15,399 bases of DNA from Limnohabitans sp. (GTDB lineage Bacteria; Pseudomonadota; Gammaproteobacteria; Burkholderiales; Burkholderiaceae_C): contig JANQXJ010000200.1 of the NCBI GenBank assembly GCA_030729445.1, positions 1 to 15,399 on the forward strand, read 5' to 3'. A program made the position numbers and the translations under genes. Positions 1-5,615 of the stretch are shown here, one piece after another. How positions within the stretch are numbered: the first letter of the stretch is position 1; each line of letters begins with the position of its first letter. The notes under the pieces are model-generated. The model made no database searches. It saw nothing but the letters and a program-made list of their open reading frames with translations, and was not told where the DNA came from.

Positions 1-2
1 TG

Positions 3-1103
3 CTGGGTTCGGGCGCGGCCTTGGCGCATTCCAGCAGCAACAGTTACTTGACGCTGAGCGCTCCAGCGGGGTCGCTGACTTTGCGAGCCGACCTCCATCT
101 GCGCGATGTGGACCTGGTGTTTGACCTCGATGCCGACCGCGACGGCCAAGTCACCTGGGGCGAGACCGAAAGGCGCAGCGCTGAGCTGGCCAGCTGGCTC
201 GACCAAGGTTTGCAGCTGAGCGCAGCAGGCCAGAAGTGCCCGCTGGGTGTGCCCGACCTGCAGGCCAGCGAACATGCCGACGGGACTTATTTGAGTGCGC
301 AGTGGACACCCGATTGCCCCGGCGTCTCCGATCTCTCGAATGTCAGTCTGGCCCTGCGCTATGGCCTGATGTTTGATCAAGACAGCCTGCACCGTGGTCT
401 GTTGAAGGTGGATTTGCCGGGCTTTCAGAGCAGCGCCTTGCTCAGCCCCGAGCGCCCTGAGGCGCAGGTGAGCCGCGCAGACAGCAGCGCCTGGCGGGTG
501 TTCGGCCGTTACATCATCGAAGGGGTGTGGCACATCTGGATCGGCATCGACCACATTGTCTTTTTGCTCAGCCTGTTGGTGCTGGCCCCCTTGTTGCCTT
601 CGCGCCAACGGATCACCCAATGGCCTGCGGCGCCGCAGGCCAGACCTGTGCTGATGGATGTGCTGGCCGTCGTCACGGCGTTCACGGTGGCGCATTCCAT
701 CACGCTGGGCCTGACCATCATGGCGTGGCTCACACCCCCGCCCGACTTGGTGGAGCCTGCGATTGCCTTGTCGGTGGTGCTGGCCGCCTTGAACAATTTG
801 CTGGGCGTCAACTCGCTCAAGCGCTGGCGCTTGGCCTTTGTATTTGGCCTGGTGCATGGTTTTGGTTTTGCCAGCGTGCTGCTGGACTTGGGATTGCCTG
901 CCAGCGCATTGGTCGCGGCCCTGGGCGGCTTCAATGTGGGCGTGGAACTGGGTCAGTTGGCCATCGTGTTGGTGTTCTTGCCCCTCGCCTGGCTCTTGCG
1001 CCACACCCGTTTTTACCGCTGGGTCATCGTCGCTGGGGGCTCGGCTGCCATTGTGGTTCTGGGCTTGTTCTGGACATTGGACCGCATCGGCTGGCTGGGC
1101 TGA
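3..1103 (+). CDS. HupE/UreJ-family membrane protein, 5' end outside window
   Basis: The reading frame is open to the left edge. Its first visible residues (LGSGAALAHSSS) look like the end of a Sec signal peptide with an ALA cleavage site, so the true start lies upstream. Next comes an exported domain of about 150 residues, then a C-terminal membrane domain with several hydrophobic helices. The membrane domain has histidine-bearing segments typical of the HupE/UreJ family (GVWHIWIGIDHIVFLL, VAHSITLGL, VHGFGFASVL). Family members are proposed metal (nickel or cobalt) permeases or hydrogenase/urease accessory proteins; the substrate here is unknown. The exported domain holds a canonical EF-hand loop at 129-164 (DADRDGQVTWGE), suggesting calcium binding outside the membrane. 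The gene converges on gnd with an 18-base gap. The family call is fairly secure; the function is not. Confidence 0.75.
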   Translation: MGSGAALAHSSSNSYLTLSAPAGSLTLRADLHLRDVDLVFDLDADRDGQVTWGETERRSAELASWLDQGLQLSAAGQKCPLGVPDLQASEHADGTYLSAQWTPDCPGVSDLSNVSLALRYGLMFDQDSLHRGLLKVDLPGFQSSALLSPERPEAQVSRADSSAWRVFGRYIIEGVWHIWIGIDHIVFLLSLLVLAPLLPSRQRITQWPAAPQARPVLMDVLAVVTAFTVAHSITLGLTIMAWLTPPPDLVEPAIALSVVLAALNNLLGVNSLKRWRLAFVFGLVHGFGFASVLLDLGLPASALVAALGGFNVGVELGQLAIVLVFLPLAWLLRHTRFYRWVIVAGGSAAIVVLGLFWTLDRIGWLG

Positions 1104-1121
1104 ACGGCCAGCCGCCTCGCT

Positions 1122-2528
1122 TCAATCACTCCACCGCGTATGGAACTTGCCTGCACGGTCCGTGCGCTGGTAAGTGTGGGCGCCAAAAAAATCGCGCTGG
1201 GCTTGCAGCAAGTTGGCGGGCAAACGCTCGGAGCGGTAGGCGTCGTAATAACTCAAGGCACTCATGAAGGCGGGCATGGGCACGCCGTGCAACGCGGCCT
1301 GGGACACCACTTCGCGCAGGTCTTGCTGGTTGTCGGCCATGACACGAACAAAGTGCGGGTCCACCAACAAATTGGCCAAATCGGCCTGGTGGCTGTAGGC
1401 GCGGCGAATGTCTTCGAGCAAGTGGGCGCGGATGATGCACCCGGCCCGCCAAACCTGGGCCACCTGCGCCATGGGCAGTTGCCACTGCTGCTCGCGGTCG
1501 GCGGCCCGCATCAGGGCAAAACCCTGGGCGTAGGCGCAGACCTTGGCGGCCATCAGGGCACCGCGCAGCTGGTCCAACACCAGGCCACGCTCAGGCCAGG
1601 TCGTGGTTGCAGGACCGTGCAAAACCTGGGCGGCGGCCACGCGCTCGGTTTTGATGGCGCTCAAGGTGCGGGCGAACACCGCCTCGGCAATGGTGGGCGC
1701 GGGCACGCCTAAATCGAGCGCCACCTGGCTGGCCCATTTGCCTGTGCCTTTTTGTTCGGCGGTGTCCAAAATCATGTCCACCAAAGGTGCTCCCGTCTCG
1801 GGATCGGTGTGCTGCAAAATTTTGGCGGTGGTATCGATCAGGTAACTGCCCAGCTCGCCCTCGTTCCAGGTGGCGAATACTTCACCGATTTCTGGGGCCG
1901 ACATGCCCAGCTTTTGCATCAGGGCATAAGCCTCACAAATCATTTGCATGTCGGCGTATTCGATGGCGTTGTGCACCATCTTCACAAAATGGCCCGCACC
2001 GCCCGGCCCCATCCACTCGCAGCAGGGCTGGCCGTCTTCAGCTTTGGCGGCAATCGCCTGCAGCAAAGGCTTGACCAAAGGCCAGGCCTCAGGCGATCCA
2101 CCGGGCATGAGAGCCGGGCCGCGTAAAGCGCCCTCCTCGCCGCCACTCACGCCCGAACCGACGAACAAGATGCCCGATGCACGCAGGGCGTCGATGCGTC
2201 GCTGGGTGTCGGTGAACAGCGTGTTGCCGCCGTCGATCAGCACATCGCCGGGCGACATGAGGGGGGTGATCTGCGCCAGCACCTGGTCAACGGCCGCGCC
2301 AGCGGGCACCATCATCCAAACGCGCCGGGGTACCGACAGGCTTCCCACCAGTTCTGCCAAGGTGGCGCTGGCTTGAGCTTTCAGGCCTTGGGTGCGTTGC
2401 GCGAAGTGGTCGCGCTTGTGGGCATCGAGGTCAAAGCCCGATACCGAAAAGCCGTTGCGCTCAAGGTTCAGGGCGAGGTTTTCCCCCATCACGCCCAGGC
2501 CCACGAGGCCGATGTCCATGGCTTGCAT
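1122..2528 (-). CDS. gnd: 6-phosphogluconate dehydrogenase, decarboxylating
   Basis: This enzyme oxidises and decarboxylates 6-phosphogluconate to ribulose 5-phosphate with NADP+ in the cytoplasmic pentose phosphate pathway. The N-terminus has the nucleotide-binding fingerprint GLVGLGVMGENLALNL. The substrate/catalytic segment GGAGHFVKMVHNAIEY, with its lysine, is intact, and the C-terminus shows FFGAHTYQRTDR, typical of the family. The open frame extends upstream to 2705, but the ATG at 2528 gives 468 residues, the normal length, and is preceded by AGAGG about 11 bases upstream. A second ATG at 2519 is also possible. The gene lies downstream of the microcompartment operon on the same strand but is separated from it by a strong terminator, so it is probably an independent housekeeping gene. 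Confidence 0.95.
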   Translation of the reverse strand: MQAMDIGLVGLGVMGENLALNLERNGFSVSGFDLDAHKRDHFAQRTQGLKAQASATLAELVGSLSVPRRVWMMVPAGAAVDQVLAQITPLMSPGDVLIDGGNTLFTDTQRRIDALRASGILFVGSGVSGGEEGALRGPALMPGGSPEAWPLVKPLLQAIAAKAEDGQPCCEWMGPGGAGHFVKMVHNAIEYADMQMICEAYALMQKLGMSAPEIGEVFATWNEGELGSYLIDTTAKILQHTDPETGAPLVDMILDTAEQKGTGKWASQVALDLGVPAPTIAEAVFARTLSAIKTERVAAAQVLHGPATTTWPERGLVLDQLRGALMAAKVCAYAQGFALMRAADREQQWQLPMAQVAQVWRAGCIIRAHLLEDIRRAYSHQADLANLLVDPHFVRVMADNQQDLREVVSQAALHGVPMPAFMSALSYYDAYRSERLPANLLQAQRDFFGAHTYQRTDRAGKFHTRWSD

Positions 2529-2604
2529 CTTTACATTGACCTCTTGTATTCCATCGCCGCATCCACCAACAGAGCGGGCTTGCGGATTGTCGTTGGCGGT
2601 CGAA

Positions 2605-2629
2605 GCGTCAGGTGTCGCGCACCTGTCGC
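2605..2629. promoter_or_regulatory. Inverted repeat upstream of gnd, possible operator
   Basis: A 25-base dyad has CAGGTG (2609-2614) and CACCTG (2620-2625) separated by TCGCG, with flanking GCG and CGC also complementary and only one T/T mismatch pair. It sits about 75-100 bases upstream of the gnd start and downstream of the microcompartment terminator, where a promoter would be expected. It could be a protein-binding site or a leader hairpin. No convincing -35/-10 pair was found next to it. Confidence 0.35.
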
Positions 2630-2643
2630 CAGCATGGGCCGTA

Positions 2644-2693
2644 AAAAAACCTGACAAGCTTCGGACCACTGGGCCCTGGCTTGACAGGTTTTT
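2644..2693 (-). terminator. Rho-independent terminator of the microcompartment operon
   Basis: On the minus strand the arm ACCTGTCAAGC (2679-2689) pairs with GCTTGTCAGGT (2649-2659), with a single U-U mismatch. The stem is followed by a run of seven T (2643-2649) and preceded by complementary A residues. The loop is 19 bases. It begins about 20 bases past the stop of the last shell gene (2712) and lies well upstream of gnd, so it should separate the two transcription units. Confidence 0.8.
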
Positions 2694-2711
2694 CAACCGA
2701 GCCAATGCACA

Positions 2712-3389
2712 TCAGCCCCTGCCCGGAATCTCCGAAAGCAGTTGCTCCACATGCGCCTTGGCTTTTTCAAGAGAAGCCATGCTGCCCGTGAGGTACATGC
2801 GGCCGCTGGCACCGATCATGCTGCACTCGACCAAGGTCAGGTCGGGCGCGACTTTTTCGGCTTCGTTGGCCATGTGGGCACCAAAAAGGGCCGGGGCCAC
2901 TTCCATGAGCAGCATGTTCTGGCCAGGCAGCACCATGCTGGCTTGGCGTGTCCGGTTCATCAGCACGGCGTGCTGATCGGTCACGTTTTCCAGAATGTCG
3001 CTGTACAGCAGATGCGGGCGCAGCTGGTCTTCGGCCTTGGCGCCCATCCATTGCAGGATGACCTGGCCGGCACGCTGCAGCGCCGCGCTGTCGTTGCTGT
3101 GCAACTCCAGCACGCCGAACTGCCGCTCCACGGCCAAGATGCCTGGCTCGAGTGTGGGTTCAGCCTTGAGGGCCAGATCGATCACACGTTGAATGGACAG
3201 ACCGGGGGCGATCTCGACCAGCAGCGCATTGGTGCCTTGCATCGCCACGTAGCCGCGTGCGCCCAGGGGCGAACTCATCCACGAGGAGAACTGGGGCTGC
3301 AGGTCGGTGAGCGTCAGGTAAACCCGAAGCTCAGCGGCCGGCTTGGTGGGCGATTTCGTGGTCGTGGTGGCTTTTTTGCTTGTGGCCAT
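2712..3389 (-). CDS. Bacterial microcompartment shell protein, tandem-domain trimer (BMC-T), copy 1
   Basis: This 225-residue protein has two consecutive BMC domains (about residues 20-118 and 136-220), the architecture of trimeric pseudohexameric shell proteins. Recognisable blocks are LLVEIAPGLSIQ, GILAVERQFGVLELH, VLMNRTRQASMVLPG and ANEAEKVAPDLTLVE. It resembles the BMC-T type of Rhodococcus/Mycobacterium microcompartments and the second BMC-T at 4992-5606, with which it shares many positions but has clearly diverged. An unusual N-terminal tail of about 19 residues is rich in Lys, Thr and Ala (ATSKKATTTTKSPTKPAA) and precedes the first domain. AAGGAGG lies four bases before the ATG, a very strong ribosome-binding site. 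It is the last gene of the operon, 29 bases after BMC-H and just before the terminator. Its role is a facet tile, possibly with a gated or larger pore. Confidence 0.93.
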   Translation of the reverse strand: MATSKKATTTTKSPTKPAAELRVYLTLTDLQPQFSSWMSSPLGARGYVAMQGTNALLVEIAPGLSIQRVIDLALKAEPTLEPGILAVERQFGVLELHSNDSAALQRAGQVILQWMGAKAEDQLRPHLLYSDILENVTDQHAVLMNRTRQASMVLPGQNMLLMEVAPALFGAHMANEAEKVAPDLTLVECSMIGASGRMYLTGSMASLEKAKAHVEQLLSEIPGRG

Positions 3390-3418
3390 GCGGCCTCCTT
3401 ATCTGCAACAGCCTGCGA

Positions 3419-3691
3419 TCACTTGCCGTCGAAGGCTTTGGACACGTCAGCGTGTGGGCGTGGGATGACGTGGCAGGACACCACTTCACCGATCGCGCCT
3501 GCGGCTTCAGCACCGGCTTCGGTGGCGGCCTTGACGGCACCCACGTCGCCCGAGACGATGATGGCGACCAGGCCGCCACCGACTTCTTTTTTGCCAACGA
3601 TGTTGACGTTGGCGGCTTTGACCATGGCGTCAGCGGCAGCGAAGGCAGCAACATAACCTTTGGTTTCGATCATTCCGATAGCTTGTGACAT
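3419..3691 (-). CDS. Bacterial microcompartment shell protein, hexamer (BMC-H)
   Basis: A 90-residue single-domain shell protein of the PduA/CcmK/EutM class, the main facet tile of the polyhedral shell. The start IGMIETKGYVAAFAAADAMVKAA, the pore loop region KKEVGGGLVAIIV, the block GDVGAVKAATEAG and the terminal VVSCHVIPRPH are all typical. The pore loop is glycine-rich (VGGG), which suggests a small uncharged opening for metabolites. AAGGAG sits seven bases before the ATG. It is preceded by 69 non-coding bases after BMC-P, the longest gap within the shell-gene part of the operon, and these contain a G-rich tract. It is the only BMC-H in the window, so it should build most of the facets. Confidence 0.97.
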   Translation of the reverse strand: MSQAIGMIETKGYVAAFAAADAMVKAANVNIVGKKEVGGGLVAIIVSGDVGAVKAATEAGAEAAGAIGEVVSCHVIPRPHADVSKAFDGK

Positions 3692-3721
3692 CTGAGTCTC
3701 CTTGAGGGGTTAAAAAAGAAA

Positions 3722-3744
3722 GGGTTGAGGGAAAGGGTGAGGGG
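3722..3744 (+). other. Potential G-quadruplex motif between BMC-P and BMC-H genes
   Basis: The plus strand carries four G-runs in the pattern G3-N4-G3-N3-G3-N3-G4, inside a longer homopurine-like stretch (about 3703-3750). The plus strand is the template strand for this operon, so the transcript itself is pyrimidine-rich here. The motif satisfies the usual four-tract definition; whether it folds in the cell cannot be judged from sequence. It lies between the stop of BMC-P and the ribosome-binding site of BMC-H. Confidence 0.45.
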
Positions 3745-3760
3745 AAAAAATACCGCTGCG

Positions 3761-4030
3761 TCAACGCATCGGTGTGGGGGTGTCGTAGTTGTCGAGCGAG
3801 GCGATGATGAGCGCATCGGCCACCACACGCGGATGCGCGGGGGCAAACCACCAGGCAGCGGGTGCGCCGATGGTGATCATCACGCGCTCGCCAATGCCGC
3901 AGCCCATGGGGTCGTAGCAGACGACCACGTCTTTGGGGTAGTCCAGTTGCACCTCCAGCAAAGCGCCAGCGGGCAATTCGGGCAGTCGCTTGCTGGCCAC
4001 GATGCGGCCGATCACGGTTCCTGTTTTCAT
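3761..4030 (-). CDS. Bacterial microcompartment vertex protein, pentamer (BMC-P, EutN/CcmL family)
   Basis: This 89-residue protein forms pentamers that cap the vertices of the shell. The N-terminal MKTGTVIGRIVASKRLPEL, the central VVCYDPMGCGIGERVMITIG and the end DALIIASLDNYD follow the EutN/CcmL/CsoS4 pattern (oligonucleotide-binding-like beta barrel). Length is normal. Its ATG overlaps the stop of the upstream gene in an ATGA arrangement (4027-4030), so translation is probably coupled. Only one BMC-P is seen in the window; many other microcompartment loci carry two or three. Confidence 0.95.
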   Translation of the reverse strand: MKTGTVIGRIVASKRLPELPAGALLEVQLDYPKDVVVCYDPMGCGIGERVMITIGAPAAWWFAPAHPRVVADALIIASLDNYDTPTPMR

Positions 4031-4995
4031 GGCTTGGTTCCTCGTTCAATGGTGATGCCGCGCTTGCGCAAGGCTTCTTTGCCCAAAGGGGTCATCACCG
4101 CCTTGGGGTGCAGCCGAACGGTTTTCACGCTCGGCGGCAGGGTTTTGAGTAATTTTTCGCCGATCACGCCCTTGAGCTCGGGCACGTCTTGGGCGGCGTG
4201 ATCGTGCAAGCCACAGGCGTCGCCCTTGCATTCGCAGGCCTTGCCCTCTTTGCAGGAGGAGCAGCAAGCAGCTGGGTCGATGGCGGTGGTGGCGGCCATG
4301 GCCGAGGCACCACTGGAAGCACCAGCAGAGGCCGCCACAGCTTTCACAGCCGCTTCGTCCACACGCATGTCAAAACGCAGCAAACCCGATTGCGCCGCTT
4401 GCAGCAGCGCGGGGCTGGCGGCCAGGCGCTTGAACAGGTCGGTCAGCGCGGCGGCTTGCGCGGCCGTGCCCACACGCAAGGGCACCACCACGCCTGCGGG
4501 GCTGGCAGCGGCCTGAGTTGGAGCCGATGGCGCTGCAGGTGCAGGTGCAGGCTTGGACATACCCACTTGCTTCCAGTAAGCGTCTTTACGGGCGATCAGG
4601 CCATTGCGAATTTGGTAGACATCGGTGCCGTCGTAGGTCCCGGTTTGGCCACCGGGCAGCGGCACGGACACTTTGTAGTTTTGCACCACGGTCTGGCCCA
4701 GCACGTTCATGTGCGAATCGGAAAACTTCGGGCCGGTGGGACTGGCAAAGCGCTCTTTCAAAAAAGACAAGCAGGCTTCGCGGCCGTTGAGCACGCGCGA
4801 ATCGGGCAGGACCCAGACCACATCGGGCGCAAAACAGGCCACGATGGCCTCGGCGCTCACGGTCTCGTAACCGGCTTCAAAGCGGCGCATCAAAGCCGCC
4901 ACGGACGCGTCAGCCGCCGGGGCTGGGCTGGACGCAGCGCCCAAAGCTTTTCGCACCTGCGTGCGAATTTGCGCGCGCAAGGCGTCAGTGGTCAT
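4027..4995 (-). CDS. Microcompartment-associated multidomain protein: SnoaL/NTF2-like domain, Cys-rich segment, C-terminal TPLxxEALxxxGI motif
   Basis: I do not recognise this 322-residue protein as a named family. Residues 1-20 (MTTDALRAQIRTQVRKALGA) form a short amphipathic helix resembling an encapsulation peptide. Residues 30-148 look like a SnoaL/NTF2-like fold (RFEAGYETVSAEAIVACFAPDVVW, with a later YDGTDVYQIRNGLI block). A Pro/Ala linker (149-168) leads to an Ala-rich region, then a cysteine cluster (244-266) with six Cys and two His that could bind an iron-sulfur cluster or zinc. The end (287-318) carries AVMTPLGKEALRKRGITIE, like segments seen in some ethanolamine/propanediol microcompartment proteins such as EutQ. 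The start was chosen at 4995: it overlaps the upstream stop as ATGA and follows GGAGGT. A longer frame to 5106 is rejected. Likely a lumen protein; enzymatic role unknown. Confidence 0.8.
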   Translation of the reverse strand: MTTDALRAQIRTQVRKALGAASSPAPAADASVAALMRRFEAGYETVSAEAIVACFAPDVVWVLPDSRVLNGREACLSFLKERFASPTGPKFSDSHMNVLGQTVVQNYKVSVPLPGGQTGTYDGTDVYQIRNGLIARKDAYWKQVGMSKPAPAPAAPSAPTQAAASPAGVVVPLRVGTAAQAAALTDLFKRLAASPALLQAAQSGLLRFDMRVDEAAVKAVAASAGASSGASAMAATTAIDPAACCSSCKEGKACECKGDACGLHDHAAQDVPELKGVIGEKLLKTLPPSVKTVRLHPKAVMTPLGKEALRKRGITIERGTKP

Positions 4996-5606
4996 GCAGC
5001 ACCTCCTGCGTCGCGGATCACGGCCTCGGCCACGGCAGCGGCGGCCCGCACGTCCGAGGCATTGCCCGACAGGTACAAGCGCCCGGCTGGGCCCATGAAG
5101 CGGCAATCGATCAGTTTGATGTTGGCGGCCTTCTCGGCCTCGTTGGCCACCAGCAGCGCATACGACGAGGTGGTCATCTCCATGATGTAGAGCGACTCAC
5201 CGGGCAAGAGCATGCTGCCCGACTTGCTGCGGTTGATCAAAAAGGCGTGGTAACCGTCGACACGGTCAATGACTTTGGAGGCCAGTATTTCGGGCTTGAG
5301 CACGCTTTTCTCGCTCACGCCCATGGCTTCGAGCACCGCGGCACCCGCCGACTTGACGGACGAGGAAGACTGGCCATGGAACTCCAGATAGCCGAACTGA
5401 CGCTCGACCACCAGGTTGCCGGGCTTGACGTTGTCGTGCTTGAGCGCGATGTCGGTCAACCACTCGATGTCCATGCCGGGGGCGACTTCGATCACCATGG
5501 CGGCGTCGTTGTGGCGCGGCAAGAAACCACGGGCGGTGGATCCGATCATGCACATCAGCTGTGGCTGCAAGCGGTCCAGAAAAATGTAACTGCGCAAAGT
5601 GGACAT
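4992..5606 (-). CDS. Bacterial microcompartment shell protein, tandem-domain trimer (BMC-T), copy 2
   Basis: This 204-residue tandem BMC-domain protein has domain 1 at about 3-100 and domain 2 at about 116-200. Blocks FLDRLQPQLMCMIGSTARGF, NLVVERQFGYLEFHG, HAFLINRSKSGSMLLPGES and ANEAEKAANIKLIDCRFMG match the trimeric shell proteins of Rhodococcus/Mycobacterium-type microcompartments. It has the ordinary length and lacks the Lys/Thr tail seen in the other BMC-T. It begins nine bases after the aldehyde dehydrogenase stop, with only a weak ribosome-binding site, and its stop overlaps the next start as ATGA, so it is embedded in the operon. As a second, diverged trimer it probably gives the shell a distinct pore from copy 1. 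Confidence 0.95.
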   Translation of the reverse strand: MSTLRSYIFLDRLQPQLMCMIGSTARGFLPRHNDAAMVIEVAPGMDIEWLTDIALKHDNVKPGNLVVERQFGYLEFHGQSSSSVKSAGAAVLEAMGVSEKSVLKPEILASKVIDRVDGYHAFLINRSKSGSMLLPGESLYIMEMTTSSYALLVANEAEKAANIKLIDCRFMGPAGRLYLSGNASDVRAAAAVAEAVIRDAGGAA

Positions 5607-5615
5607 GTCAGGCTT

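Noticed and set aside
1122..3389. gnd as part of the microcompartment operon
   Set aside because: A strong T-tailed hairpin at 2644-2693 and a 184-base gap separate it from the last shell gene, and it is a housekeeping enzyme.
4936..5106. Longer N-terminus for the SnoaL-like protein, starting at 5106
   Set aside because: The added residues are an Arg-rich out-of-frame read of the BMC-T gene; the ATG at 4995 has GGAGGT and an ATGA overlap.
4189..5190. Plus-strand open frame of 333 codons opposite the SnoaL-like gene
   Set aside because: Low-complexity composition, no family features, and it crosses two genuine genes that are joined by ATGA overlaps on the other strand.
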